Positions 45,183 through 55,018 of a stretch of DNA of 64,000 bases are shown piece by piece. The notes below the pieces were generated by a model that was not told the DNA's origin, searched no databases, and saw only the letters and a list, made by a program, of their open reading frames with translations. The first letter of the stretch is position 1. Each line of letters starts with the position of its first letter. The translations under genes and the position numbers were made by a program. The stretch is from Spirochaetae bacterium HGW-Spirochaetae-5 (GTDB taxonomy: Bacteria; Spirochaetota; UBA4802; UBA5550): NCBI GenBank assembly GCA_002839285.1, contig PGXT01000002.1:34767-98766 (forward strand), read 5' to 3'.

Positions 45183-46115
45183 TTATTTTACGCTTAAAGA
45201 ATATATATCTTTTATGAATAATTTTTCAGTCTGCCAGGCTCCCAGAGTAAAAACATATTCACTCACATTTGTCCGGGCATAGTGCATATCATTCTCTTTA
45301 CTGTTATAAATTTCAAGCTCAAAATTTTTATCGGAATATGGAATTGTTACTATACAGACTAACTTTCCCGATTTTTCAACATCAGCATTTTCCGGAAATT
45401 CTGCGGCCTTCAATGGAGAGAAGAGAGCCAGAATTGAATTGACTTCAGCATCACTCAACTCCAGATCTTTATACCCTCTGCACATCCACTTCTCCAGTGA
45501 TTTCTGATTTCCGTCACTGCCGTCAGTCTCTTTTTTATTCTGAAATAACTGGAAGTCATAATTTTCCCCGCCATAGCTTATTCTGAAAAACCTGATATCC
45601 TCTTTTTTAATATCAAATATCCGTTTGTCTCTTAAATCAGAAACCGACAGATTGAAATCACTCTTCATAATCCCCGATGCAAGATATACCTCTTTACTGT
45701 CATCGACGCGGATATAGGAGTGGTTTTTTGTTGAACCGGCTTTGCCGATCGCTATTTTTCTTAAAACTTTACCCTTCCCTTTTATAAAAATTGTAACCGC
45801 CCTGTCTTCTGTAAGATCATATTTATCATAATAACCTTTATCGGAGACTAAATCAAGTAATTTAAAATCTCTCGCTTTTCGTTCAAGAGCTTCAATAAGA
45901 TCCGCATCTCCGGCGTAGGATTGTTCATTGATAAACCATTTACTCTCTTTTTTAGTCATATTCAAAGAAACATCTTTTCCTGTTACAATAATTTCATCAG
46001 CCGGTTCGTACCAGCCCTCAGGAGAGGGAACACTGCTGCAGCTCCAGTTCTTCACCACAATAGCTGAACCAAGAAAAAAAATAATCCCCAGTGTATAAAG
46101 TGACCTCTTACTCAT
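45183..46115 (-). CDS. DUF4340-type membrane-anchored protein
   Basis: A protein of about 310 residues with an N-terminal membrane segment (SLYTLGIIFFLGSAIVV) and an extracytoplasmic domain with the DUF4340 pattern (VTGKDVSLNMTKKESKWFINE, DKYDLTEDRAVTIFIKGKGK, SYIRVDDSKEVYLASG, FDIKKEDIRFFRISYGGENYDF). DUF4340 proteins commonly follow GldG-like genes, as here. The start is ATG 46115, overlapping the previous stop; two codons upstream another ATG is possible. Confidence 0.75.
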   Translation of the reverse strand: MSKRSLYTLGIIFFLGSAIVVKNWSCSSVPSPEGWYEPADEIIVTGKDVSLNMTKKESKWFINEQSYAGDADLIEALERKARDFKLLDLVSDKGYYDKYDLTEDRAVTIFIKGKGKVLRKIAIGKAGSTKNHSYIRVDDSKEVYLASGIMKSDFNLSVSDLRDKRIFDIKKEDIRFFRISYGGENYDFQLFQNKKETDGSDGNQKSLEKWMCRGYKDLELSDAEVNSILALFSPLKAAEFPENADVEKSGKLVCIVTIPYSDKNFELEIYNSKENDMHYARTNVSEYVFTLGAWQTEKLFIKDIYSLSVK

Positions 46116-48249
46116 TAACATTACCCCGTAAAAACAGTGATTCAATAAAACGTCTGCGTGCGGCCCGCCGTCTCCATACGATAAGTCCTGTAAGAACTAC
46201 AAAGAACGGCACAAGCCCCATGTTTATCATTTTAAGAAGAAAACGGGTCTGATCACCGGTTTTTATCAGCGGATTATAATCGAGACTCTTGCTCTTCATC
46301 TCCGGGATATAACTGTTCCCTGCGAGATAATCGACCATGGAATGGAGCAGAATATCATTTGAAAAAACACCCGATCCGCTGCCCCCGGACAGAATTTTTC
46401 TTGCTGAATTGATAAATCCCGACGAATTAAGCTCCGATGTTCCGACAACTATAAGCTCCGATCTGCCCGATGATACCGTTGCGTCAAGTTTTTTTTCTGT
46501 ATTAAGCGGACTCTTTTTTGATGCAGAGAGTACACCGGCAGGAATATCTCTCCCTTTAAAATAGCTTTCAAAACTACCTGAAGCAAGGACAGCTACGGGA
46601 TAACTCCTGAGCTCAACACCGGAAGGGGGCGACATGAAGAAAGGACTGAAATTCATCTTCCCCTCCATAAGCCAGCTTTCCGGGGATGTGGAGACAAGAA
46701 CAGAGGACTGAACACCTTTATCTTTAAGACTTTCGTCAACTTCAAGCGATGATGTTTTTATAAAAATCACATTGTTCAGATATCTGGTAATGATGCTTTC
46801 GCTGTTCAGCCCGGCCTTATCAATCGAAGGAACAAGGGGATAATCTGTCAGCATCTCCCCCATATTTATTTTTTTACAGTTTTTATCCAGCACAACATTT
46901 TTATTGATCTTTATCCCGTAATGGGCACTCATCTCTTCAAGACCGGAGGTAACGGGAAGTATAAGCGGCTGCCCCCCCATTAAACCGGACTGGTCACCGG
47001 TGTCCATCTCGATGAATGAATTAACGAAAAGCAGAACAGATCTTCCATGCATTAAGAACTGGTCTATTTTATACTTATCTGCATCGGAAAAATTATCCAC
47101 GGGCCCGTTTATAATAAGAACTTTTATATTATCCGGAATATCACCGGTTCTGATATCAACAGGGACAAGCTGGTACACATCAGATAGTATCCCCGCAAAA
47201 AGTCCCGCACCGGCAGGGCTCTGCTTATCCATGATATCGGGAATTCCATAACCGGTAAGATAACCGATCATGGTAGTGCTGCTGAGGAGTTCACCTACAC
47301 CATTATTTATTGTATCTTCAAGCCCCTGAAGACCAGTGATAACATTTGTCCCCATAATTGTTGCAGCAACATCGAGATTAATTTTCAGGAACTTATTATT
47401 TGCCTCCATGACCAGACCGAAGAACCCGCTCCCCGCCGGTATCGATTTACCCGATCTTGTTTTCATTGCCTTCCATGTCAGTTTTGAAATGCCGTATTTT
47501 GAATCGAGTTCACCGGCATCACTCTTTGACGGATCGACAACCCGGAACTCTATTTTACCATAGTTTCTTAAATTGCTTTTTGACACTGCACTTTTCAAAA
47601 CATCTTCAAGTTTTGAAATACCATCAATAGGGAGATCCATGATTTTTTCATCAAGATAGAGAGTGAGCATTACAGGCTTTTCAAGTTTAAGAAGTTTATC
47701 GATTTTACCCGTGAGTCTTTCAATGCGGGATGTTATACTGTACTCAAGCCCCGTTGATGATGTTACTGCTTCGATCTTTTCTATCAGATCGGCATGCTGG
47801 ATAACCAACCCCATATACACGCTTCTGATCTTCACCTGATCGTTTACAAACTCCCTGCTCTGGACAGGGGTTATTCCGTAATCACCGGCCTGCTCTTCCA
47901 GTTTGTCATCATCAATTATTTCATAAGAGAAATTTCTGTTTCCGTAATAATTGTACTCATCAAGAATATCTTTAAGATATCTGTAGACCGCAGCATGTTC
48001 AGCGGGTAAATCCTTTGAAAAGAAAACCTTTATTTTAAGTTTTTCATTAAGACCGGAAACTGTCTCTCTGCTCCGCTCCGAAAGAGAATATATGTCCTTT
48101 GAAGTCAGATCAAATCTTACGCTGAAGGCGGCAGCCGCGGCATTTATCACTATAATTAATATTACATTCAAGAGAAGCTGAAAATTTTTTTCCTCCATCC
48201 TGAATGAATTCCCGAAATATGTTTTAAGTTTTATAAATTTTTCTTTCAT
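46108..48249 (-). CDS. GldG-like ABC transporter auxiliary protein
   Basis: A 713-residue protein with an N-terminal membrane segment (about 22-45), a periplasmic GldG/IFT-like domain (FDLTSKDIYSLSERSRETVSGLNEKLKIKVFFSKDLP, VLLFVNSFIEM) and a C-terminal membrane segment followed by an Arg-rich tail (WRRRAARRR). In Bacteroidota GldAFG is linked to gliding; in other bacteria the role is unclear. Confidence 0.78.
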   Translation of the reverse strand: MKEKFIKLKTYFGNSFRMEEKNFQLLLNVILIIVINAAAAAFSVRFDLTSKDIYSLSERSRETVSGLNEKLKIKVFFSKDLPAEHAAVYRYLKDILDEYNYYGNRNFSYEIIDDDKLEEQAGDYGITPVQSREFVNDQVKIRSVYMGLVIQHADLIEKIEAVTSSTGLEYSITSRIERLTGKIDKLLKLEKPVMLTLYLDEKIMDLPIDGISKLEDVLKSAVSKSNLRNYGKIEFRVVDPSKSDAGELDSKYGISKLTWKAMKTRSGKSIPAGSGFFGLVMEANNKFLKINLDVAATIMGTNVITGLQGLEDTINNGVGELLSSTTMIGYLTGYGIPDIMDKQSPAGAGLFAGILSDVYQLVPVDIRTGDIPDNIKVLIINGPVDNFSDADKYKIDQFLMHGRSVLLFVNSFIEMDTGDQSGLMGGQPLILPVTSGLEEMSAHYGIKINKNVVLDKNCKKINMGEMLTDYPLVPSIDKAGLNSESIITRYLNNVIFIKTSSLEVDESLKDKGVQSSVLVSTSPESWLMEGKMNFSPFFMSPPSGVELRSYPVAVLASGSFESYFKGRDIPAGVLSASKKSPLNTEKKLDATVSSGRSELIVVGTSELNSSGFINSARKILSGGSGSGVFSNDILLHSMVDYLAGNSYIPEMKSKSLDYNPLIKTGDQTRFLLKMINMGLVPFFVVLTGLIVWRRRAARRRFIESLFLRGNVNE

Positions 48250-48253
48250 TCTT

Positions 48254-48964
48254 CTACCTCCTCTCCTCGATCACTTTAACAGTAAACATAAGCGAGAGCG
48301 CGCAGATTGAAATGAAATAGATAATATCCCGTGAATCGATTATACCCTTTGCGATATTCTGAAAATGATAATCTGTACCGAAGTATGATATAAATCCGGA
48401 TTTTGACGGGAGGAATATCACTGCCTTATCGACCAGCCAGAGCGAAAAACAGGCAGCCCATGATGATATAAAAGATATGATCTGATTCCGTGTAAATGAA
48501 GAAGCTAATAGCCCTATTGATGTATATGCCGCGGATAATAAAATGACTCCAATATAACCGCCGATAACCGGACCGAAATCGGGTGAACCGGTAAACACAA
48601 TTGTTGCAAGATACATCAGTGTAGGCGAAATCATCACTGCAGAAAAAATTGTACCGGCAAAAAACTTTCCAAGGACAATATCCAGCGATGAAACCGGAAG
48701 AGTCATCAGAATTTCAAATGATCCGGACTGTCTCTCCTCGGAGAGGAGCTTCATTGTAACTGCCGGAATAACAAAACAGAGCATAAGCGGCATAAGCTGA
48801 AAAAGATTTCTCATCTCGGCCTGATTGTAATAAAAGAAATCCTTAAAGAAAAAGAAACCTGTAAAGACAAGAAATACTGCAATTACTATATATGCAATCG
48901 GACTGTTGAAATAGCTTTTCAGCTCCTTCTTCATTATTGCATTAATTTCACTGAACCTTCCCAT
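48254..48964 (-). CDS. ABC-2 type transporter permease (GldF-like)
   Basis: A 236-residue permease with six membrane segments and a MKKELKSYFNSPIAYIVIAVFL start. Both EERQSGSFEILMTLPVSSLDIVLGKF and the last helix fit ABC-2 permeases. The start is ATG 48964, within the last codons of the ATPase gene, with a GGGGGG ribosome site. Confidence 0.88.
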   Translation of the reverse strand: MGRFSEINAIMKKELKSYFNSPIAYIVIAVFLVFTGFFFFKDFFYYNQAEMRNLFQLMPLMLCFVIPAVTMKLLSEERQSGSFEILMTLPVSSLDIVLGKFFAGTIFSAVMISPTLMYLATIVFTGSPDFGPVIGGYIGVILLSAAYTSIGLLASSFTRNQIISFISSWAACFSLWLVDKAVIFLPSKSGFISYFGTDYHFQNIAKGIIDSRDIIYFISICALSLMFTVKVIEERR

Positions 48965-49889
48965 TTTCACCCCCCGCTGTAAGTTCACGGAATATATTTT
49001 CAAGACTCTCCTGGTCCTGTTTCATTTCGTACATAACCCAGTTATTCGAACTGATTGTTTTAAAAATCTCGGGCCTGATTTCCGAGCTGCCCGATACTGT
49101 CAGTGCCGCCGCGGTGAGTTCCGGATCATAGAGCTGTTCGATGCTCTTCACTCCCGGTATATCAATCAATGCTGAATGAAGCGGGTCAAAACCGGTTCCC
49201 GATATCCGGACAATTATCTTTTTTTCACCGCCGGATGCCGACTGAAGAAGTTCTGTTTTATCATCTGCGACGATGGTTCCCCGGTTAATTATTATAACCC
49301 TGTCGCACGTGGCTTCAACCTCTGAGAGTATATGCGTGGAGAGTATTACGGTCTTCTTTTTGCCCAGCTCTTTTATCAGATTCCGGATCTCTACTATTTC
49401 AATGGGATCGAGTCCCGATGTGGGTTCGTCAAGTATCAGTATCTGCGGATCGTGTATCATTGCATGGGCAAGACCGACTCTCTGCCTGTACCCTTTCGAT
49501 AGTTCATTTATGTTTTTGTGCATTACATCTTTAATTCTGCAGATATCGGCAACTTCACTGACACGCCGTACACCGGGGATCCCCCTCACTTCAGCGATAT
49601 ACATGAGATAATCAAATACAAGCATATCCCCGTAAAGCGGAGCTGACTCGGGGAGATAGCCGATCATCTGCTTAATTTTAAGCGGATCATCAGCGGCGTT
49701 TATTCCGTCAACAACTATCGAACCCTTATCGGCTTTCAGATAGCAGCTGAGCATACGGAGTGTGGTTGTCTTACCCGCGCCGTTAGGGCCGAGCAGTCCG
49801 GTTATCTCTCCATCGCGGATGGTGAAGGAGATATCATTTACAGCTTTAAAACCGCCGTAGGATCTTGTCAGACCATTAACACTAATCAT
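48948..49889 (-). CDS. ABC transporter ATP-binding protein (GldA-like)
   Basis: A 313-residue ATPase. Walker [10 protein letters not shown], the Q-loop region [15 protein letters not shown], signature [10 protein letters not shown], Walker [14 protein letters not shown] and the H-loop STHILSE are all intact. It heads a four-gene operon with permease, GldG-like and DUF4340 genes. Confidence 0.94.
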   Translation of the reverse strand: MISVNGLTRSYGGFKAVNDISFTIRDGEITGLLGPNGAGKTTTLRMLSCYLKADKGSIVVDGINAADDPLKIKQMIGYLPESAPLYGDMLVFDYLMYIAEVRGIPGVRRVSEVADICRIKDVMHKNINELSKGYRQRVGLAHAMIHDPQILILDEPTSGLDPIEIVEIRNLIKELGKKKTVILSTHILSEVEATCDRVIIINRGTIVADDKTELLQSASGGEKKIIVRISGTGFDPLHSALIDIPGVKSIEQLYDPELTAAALTVSGSSEIRPEIFKTISSNNWVMYEMKQDQESLENIFRELTAGGENGKVQ

Positions 49890-50381
49890 AGAAGGAAAAC
49901 CTCCTCTTCCCTGTGAAATCTTTTATTTATAGTTTGATATTTTTTGGAGCATGATGTGTTCGAAAATACTAACCGCTCCGCCCCCTCTGCCTTTTAGGCA
50001 TCTCCCCCATGATGAGATGGTGGAGAGGTGAGACGATACTGATTACTACAATACGCAAAATTTATCAGTAGGAGTATCATCGCGAAAGTATTGATTATAC
50101 TTCAGTAATTATTCCTAAATATAATTTTTAGAGTAAAAAACAAAAATTATATATCCCCGCCGCCTTCGGCGGCGGGGATAATAGCGTTTTTTTTACTTTA
50201 GAAAAGTTAAGGAATAAATACTAATTGCACTTTATCATATTACAGGATTATTACAATTAATTTTCAGGATATTATGGTATTTTTTGTCTATTTTTTGTTA
50301 CATAAAAAATGAACCGGGCCGGAGTTCCGGCCGGAGAAAAATGTTCATTAAAGAGAAAACGCTTCCGTGAAAAATAAATTG
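49890..50381. repeat. Intergenic region with family B and C type hairpins
   Basis: About 490 bp, no ORF. Contains a loose CCGCCCCCTCTGCC...GATGGTGGAGAGGTGAG element (49978-50035) and a perfect 10-bp stem CCCCGCCGCC/GGCGGCGGGG (50155-50164, 50168-50177). The stretch ATGAACCGGGCCGGAGTTCC with GGCCGG near 50309-50336 forms another short stem. Confidence 0.65.
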
Positions 50382-50729
50382 TTACAAGATATCTTCAATT
50401 GAAAAAAACTTTATATAATCAGCTCTGGGGGGAGTGAAGATCTCCAGTGCAGATGAGTCCTCAAGTATCTCCGCGGAGTGTGCAACACCGGAATCGATAC
50501 ACCAGCTCCCGCCGGTTTCAACTTCAAATGTATCATCTCCAATAGTAAGTTTAATTTTCCCTCCTAGAAGATAACCCGTCTGCTCATATGGATGACTGTG
50601 TTTAGGGAGGCTGCTGCCGCGGTTCATAATAAATTTTGTCATCAGGGTTTTTTCACCATGGACAAGCGTTTTAATTTTTATTCCGGGCAGAATATCACTG
50701 AATTTATCTTCATTAGATTTTCCGAACAT
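50382..50729 (-). CDS. Small cupin-domain protein
   Basis: A 115-residue single-domain cupin. Metal-binding motif 1 appears as SSLPKHSHPYEQTGYLLGGKIKL and motif 2 as ETGGSWCIDSGVAHSAEIL. The substrate is unknown. The start is ATG 50729 with AAAAGGAG upstream; an earlier in-frame start lacks a ribosome site. Confidence 0.85.
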   Translation of the reverse strand: MFGKSNEDKFSDILPGIKIKTLVHGEKTLMTKFIMNRGSSLPKHSHPYEQTGYLLGGKIKLTIGDDTFEVETGGSWCIDSGVAHSAEILEDSSALEIFTPPRADYIKFFSIEDIL

Positions 50730-51122
50730 ATTTTTATCTCCTTTTAGCAAGCTGACTTGTTTCAACATCTTTCAAAATAAATCAATCGTACATTAAATTG
50801 TAGGCCCCCATCCCACGACGAATCATTATCCACACCTTAACAGCCCCCTAAATCCTACTTCGACAAGCTCAGCACGTCGCCCGGAGGGGGACTTAGAAAT
50901 GTTGAGATTTAACTCTCGTTTTTCTTGCGAGCTCTATAAAATACTTTGGCGACCTGACTTTTGAATTCATAATTATATTATTTATTATAGATATTTATTT
51001 GTAAAGCAATCTTCAAGTCCAACGACCGGGGTTTTGGGGGGCCGTTGGATTTCGGGTACAAGTCAATCTAATAAGAGCTGTAAACAGATTATAGAAACTC
51101 ACATCATAAGAGCATTATACAA
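50730..51122. repeat. Intergenic region with family D-like hairpins
   Basis: About 390 bp, no ORF. A CCCCCTAAATCC...CGGAGGGGGACTTAG element at 50863-50895 forms a loose stem. CCAACGACCGGGGTTTTGGGGGGCCGTTGG at 51019-51048 has a 6-bp outer stem and shares the GGGG-TTT-GGGGG core with the element at 57105-57129. Confidence 0.6.
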
Positions 51123-51536
51123 TCACTCCCCGCGCAGTTCTATCACAGTACCCTCGGGGGCTGTGATCTTTGCAAGCAAGCCCCCTTTTACATTATATAT
51201 AATATCACTCCCTTTTCTGCGGAATGAATTAAAACCTTTTTCAATCAATTTATCAATAGTCTCAGGAAGATTATCCACGATAAAGCAGACATGAACAATT
51301 CCTGTATTAACGGTTGAACCGGAATAATCTGCTGCTCCGGATTTCGGAGTCTGCAGTTCTATTAGTATATTCTCTTTTTTTAACCATGTATTATAATCTC
51401 TGCCGTGAAAATTCCTTGTTTCTTCCATGATACTAAAACCGAGAATGGAACAGTAGAAATCTATACTTTCACTATACTTATCAGTTTCTATACAAATGTG
51501 GTGAATTGACTTTATCAAATCCGGAATCTCCTTCAT
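51123..51536 (-). CDS. VOC (glyoxalase/bleomycin resistance) superfamily protein
   Basis: A 137-residue vicinal oxygen chelate fold. IHHICIETDKYSESIDFYCSILGF gives the first beta-alpha-beta-beta-beta unit with a metal His, GIVHVCFIVDNLPETIDKL the second, and GTVIELRGE the terminal Glu ligand. It looks like methylmalonyl-CoA epimerase or lactoylglutathione-lyase relatives; the substrate is not clear. Confidence 0.85.
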   Translation of the reverse strand: MKEIPDLIKSIHHICIETDKYSESIDFYCSILGFSIMEETRNFHGRDYNTWLKKENILIELQTPKSGAADYSGSTVNTGIVHVCFIVDNLPETIDKLIEKGFNSFRRKGSDIIYNVKGGLLAKITAPEGTVIELRGE

Positions 51537-51700
51537 TATTGTATAAGTATAAATTCATAAAACAGATGTCAATACCCTTTCTGAAGATTTTTGTATAATC
51601 ATGCCATCATCTCATGATTATACTCTCTCCGATTTAATATTTCGCCAGTCGGCTCATCTTCTACATTAACCGAAAAACAATTAATATTCAAATATTCAGC

Positions 51701-51728
51701 TCAACTTTTCGCTGAAAACAGCCGATAC
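51701..51728 (+). promoter_or_regulatory. Probable sigma-28 promoter of the 57-residue gene
   Basis: TCAACTTT (51701-51708) and GCCGATAC (51721-51728). The -10 is identical to that of flgM; the -35 matches six of eight consensus positions, with spacing of 12 instead of 11. It lies 34 bp before the ATG. Confidence 0.65.
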
Positions 51729-51762
51729 TATAATACCGCGAATTGCGTACAAGGAGGTGCGA

Positions 51763-51936
51763 ATGAATATTTCACCAGTCGCAACTGCAACTGCAAGAAG
51801 CATTGAGGATATGGGTAACCTTCTGAAGAACATTACCGATAGTTCAATCGGTCTTCAGGACAAACTCATAAAGGTCGGGGCAACGGAAAGAATCTCTGAC
51901 GAAAAACTCGGCCAGGCATTGGATTTTTTGGCTTAA
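51763..51936 (+). CDS. 57-residue putative motility protein under sigma-28 control
   Basis: A small gene of 58 codons including the stop. The protein begins MNISPVATATARSIEDMGNL and ends DEKLGQALDFLA; it is likely one or two amphipathic helices with no signal or membrane segment. Support is strong for its size: AAGGAGGTG 4 bp before the ATG, a sigma-28-like promoter and a perfect terminator. Its size and N-terminus recall small YjfB-type 'putative motility proteins' (MDIA... helices), but this is a weak pattern match. Confidence 0.75.
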   Translation: MNISPVATATARSIEDMGNLLKNITDSSIGLQDKLIKVGATERISDEKLGQALDFLA

Positions 51937-51969
51937 TAAAAAAGAGGGGCTGAATCAGCTCCTCTTTTT
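51937..51969. terminator. Bidirectional terminator
   Basis: A long stem, AAAAAGAGG-GGCTGA with TCAGCT-CCTCTTTTT, directly after the stop of the 57-residue gene and 39 bp from the stop of the convergent cyclase gene. Confidence 0.85.
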
Positions 51970-52007
51970 ATTTAAAAAATTTATAAATTATTACTGATAA
52001 AATTAAA

Positions 52008-52637
52008 TTATTTTCGAATTGTTATTTTATAGGCTCTGTCCGCACCGGGAGGTGCATCACTGAGTTCCTCAAACAATAATCCGGGTATAACTTCCGCTTT
52101 GTCTTTAACGCTGCCGGTTACAAGAATCTCCCAGGGTTCCGCCGTATCTTCACCCAGTTTACTCGCAGCATTTACCTCTGCACCGAAAACATCCTGATCA
52201 CCAATCCGGAGAACTTTCCCGTATCCCAGACCAACACATAGAAGTATCTGCTCTTCCGGAGCCTTGTCCTTATTGTATTCATGAAGTACTTCATGCATCC
52301 GTAAAGTGCCCTGTATTGCTTTATCCACATTTCTGAATATTACAAGAAGGCTGTCACCCTCAGCTTTAAGAAGAATTCCATCATGATCCTCTATAACTGG
52401 AATAAGAAGACGTTCAGATTCGTATATTGTCTGAAGAAAATGTATAATGCCGAATTTTGCCACACCACGTGAAAAACCTGAAAGGTCGGTAAACATTACA
52501 CACCACTCTTCACCGAATAGATCCCAGATTCTCTGGTCCACTTTATCTTTATCAGCACCGGGCTCCAGTCTCTGCTGAATAAGTTTTTCCAGCCTGTCCT
52601 CTGAAGCACCCATACCTATAACATGACGATAAGACAT
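52008..52637 (-). CDS. Class III adenylate/guanylate cyclase domain protein
   Basis: A 209-residue soluble protein. FTDLSGFS gives the first metal-binding Asp, LLKAEGDSLLVIF the Lys and the second Asp, and DVFGAEVNAASKLGED the purine and transition-state region. The last has Lys where Arg is usual (NxxxR), so activity may be changed, although SKLGED variants occur in this superfamily. The start is ATG 52637 with GGAGG upstream. It is next to a chemoreceptor gene on the same strand, 90 bp away. Confidence 0.85.
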   Translation of the reverse strand: MSYRHVIGMGASEDRLEKLIQQRLEPGADKDKVDQRIWDLFGEEWCVMFTDLSGFSRGVAKFGIIHFLQTIYESERLLIPVIEDHDGILLKAEGDSLLVIFRNVDKAIQGTLRMHEVLHEYNKDKAPEEQILLCVGLGYGKVLRIGDQDVFGAEVNAASKLGEDTAEPWEILVTGSVKDKAEVIPGLLFEELSDAPPGADRAYKITIRK

Positions 52638-52727
52638 TTTCAACCTCCAATTGAAACTAATGAGTATAATTAGCGGATTAAAGCTCCATTCTGTCAATCA
52701 CATCACAACACGGTCCAGGGTCTTTTT

Positions 52728-54683
52728 TTATTTTTTTCCGCTTTTTAATTCTCTCTCACTTTCGATTTCATCGCTGGTTTTGAATCCCTCAATAAGCTGA
52801 CTCAGATCCTCGGCCCTTGATGAGAGCTCTTCAGATGAGGCTGCAATCTCTTCAGATCCGGAAGCTGTCTCAGCTGCAAAATCCTTAATCCGGTTCATCG
52901 CCTCTTTCATTGAAACACTGTTGGACATCTGAAAATTTGCCACCTCAATTATATTATGCGATTTCTCCTCAAGATTCTTCATTGTATTTTTTATCAGATA
53001 ATGATTCTTTGCCTGCTGCTCTGTGAGTACTGCAATATCTTCAATTGACCTTGAATTTGCAGAGATATTATTCATAATGCCGGAGATAGCTGTTCTGATG
53101 CTTGTGACCATATCGCTCCCCTTCTGGACACTGGAGGAAATCTCTGTTGATAAGGTATGAATTTCCTTAACCTGATTTGATGTTTTATCTGCAAGCTTTC
53201 CAATCTCCTCGGCGACAACTGCGAAACCGCGCCCGGCCTCACCGGCTCGAGCAGCTTCAATACTTGCATTGAGTGAAAGAAGATTTATCTGATCGGAAAT
53301 ATCATTGATCATGTTCACCATTTCGCTGATCTTCTTAGATGAGTCAACAATAAGACTCATGGCCTGAGATGCTGAAGACCCCATCTCATCCCCTTTCCGG
53401 GCAGTAACAATAGATTCATCACTCTGGATTTTTACCATCTTCATATTCTCAACTATCTTGTTAGACATATCTTCAAGACCGCTTACAGAATCGGCAGCCT
53501 GTGAAATTTCATTGACCTGTTCACCTATATACTCAGTTGTCTCACTTATTGAATCAAGAACAAGATTAAGCTCTGCAGATATACTCCGTACAGAGTGAAC
53601 CTGCTCGCCGCTGCTCTGACCAAGTGATATCGATGTGGCAGTAAGTTCTTCGCTGGAGGCCGCCAGTGACGCCGCTGCACCCTTGAGGTAATCAAGAGTC
53701 TTGGTTGACTGTTCTATCATTTTGTTTGCGCTGTCGGCTATTTCACCTATTTCGTCATCGGAGGTAAAATCCACTTTATGAGTAAAATCCCCCTTTGCTA
53801 CTTCACTCAATATGGCAGATATTTTTATTACAGGCCGGAGGTTTCTTTTAATCATTATATTTACAGAAGTAAAAATTATTAAAGCTCCAATAAGTATAAT
53901 CCCCGTTACTATTGCTGCAGCATTATATATTTTACCGTAAATATCCTTAATGTCATATGCTACAAGAATTCCACCCCAGTACTCTTTTCCAATATATACA
54001 GGGACTGAAACCATTACGCCTTCAGCTCCGGTATCACGTTTATAATAAGATTTTTTTATCCCGGAAGGATCAAGCCCCTTCCCGAGGTAATCCCATTTAC
54101 GGTTGGTCCTGTTCTGTCTTACATCTGTTTTATAATCACCGGTAATCTTCATGCTGTTTTCACTGTGATGAAATGCAACATAGCCGTTACGGTCAATTGT
54201 CGCCGCAAAAAGCAGCCCCTTCTGCTTCATAGTTAAGAATCCGTCAACGATGCCGCGCAGTCTGCGGCCCAGATCTTTATCCTCTGCGTACTTTGTCATG
54301 TATCTTCTGTAATCTTCAGTTTTTCCGGGAACAGTTGTATCAACTTTTTTAAATATTTTCTGCAGATATTCATCGCTTAGCTTATCTCTGTCTGCCGGGT
54401 TACTCCATATTTCAACACACTCTTCAATTGAGAGCTCCCGGTAATCTTCGGACATCAGGCCTTCCAGTGTATGCCTGCCGGTAGCAATTTCATTCTGAAA
54501 AAGGGATTCAATCTGGCTCTTCACTGTAAAAGCAATATCAGCCGAAGTATCGAGATAATAATAATTGATGTAATAATGCTTCATCCCGAAATATGTGAAA
54601 ATCGTTGCGATGACCATCATAACCGCAAGTATCATTAAGAGTTTAACGATTATTTTTGTTGAAAGACTTCTTCTACCTTTCAT
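52728..54683 (-). CDS. Methyl-accepting chemotaxis protein
   Basis: A 651-residue receptor with a membrane segment (about 13-35), a periplasmic Cache-like sensor (about 40-265, with [17 protein letters not shown]), a second membrane segment (about 268-290), HAMP (about 290-345) and a cytoplasmic signalling domain. The hairpin tip reads [35 protein letters not shown]. Complete. Its ligand cannot be inferred. Confidence 0.93.
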   Translation of the reverse strand: MKGRRSLSTKIIVKLLMILAVMMVIATIFTYFGMKHYYINYYYLDTSADIAFTVKSQIESLFQNEIATGRHTLEGLMSEDYRELSIEECVEIWSNPADRDKLSDEYLQKIFKKVDTTVPGKTEDYRRYMTKYAEDKDLGRRLRGIVDGFLTMKQKGLLFAATIDRNGYVAFHHSENSMKITGDYKTDVRQNRTNRKWDYLGKGLDPSGIKKSYYKRDTGAEGVMVSVPVYIGKEYWGGILVAYDIKDIYGKIYNAAAIVTGIILIGALIIFTSVNIMIKRNLRPVIKISAILSEVAKGDFTHKVDFTSDDEIGEIADSANKMIEQSTKTLDYLKGAAASLAASSEELTATSISLGQSSGEQVHSVRSISAELNLVLDSISETTEYIGEQVNEISQAADSVSGLEDMSNKIVENMKMVKIQSDESIVTARKGDEMGSSASQAMSLIVDSSKKISEMVNMINDISDQINLLSLNASIEAARAGEAGRGFAVVAEEIGKLADKTSNQVKEIHTLSTEISSSVQKGSDMVTSIRTAISGIMNNISANSRSIEDIAVLTEQQAKNHYLIKNTMKNLEEKSHNIIEVANFQMSNSVSMKEAMNRIKDFAAETASGSEEIAASSEELSSRAEDLSQLIEGFKTSDEIESERELKSGKK

Positions 54684-55018
54684 AACACGACTCTTCCAAG
54701 AAAATATAATTAGAAACCTGTACCTGATACAATCTAATTACATCACGGGAAATTTTCAATTTCTCAGTTTTTTTATTTAAAATAAACTCTCCAATACTGC
54801 ATTTTTTTTATTAGTACGCAAATTTAATACACTCACAAGCTTTTTCTGGAATATTTTTTCAGAAACCTCCCTGAAAAATAATTTTTTTAAAAAAAATTTA
54901 TTAGATTATAAATAGCCGCTGCATGGTTAATCTTGCACTGCAGTTGTTTACAGACTTATTTAAAACATCACTACCGGACCGGAAAAGTTTCAAGAAACTT
55001 ATATTACAGGAGAGCCTC
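54684..55018. other. Divergent promoter region between two receptor genes
   Basis: About 335 bp of very AT-rich sequence. No convincing promoter or repeat was recognised. A possible stem lies in TTTTCTGGAA...TTTTCAGAAA near 54842-54866. Confidence 0.4.
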
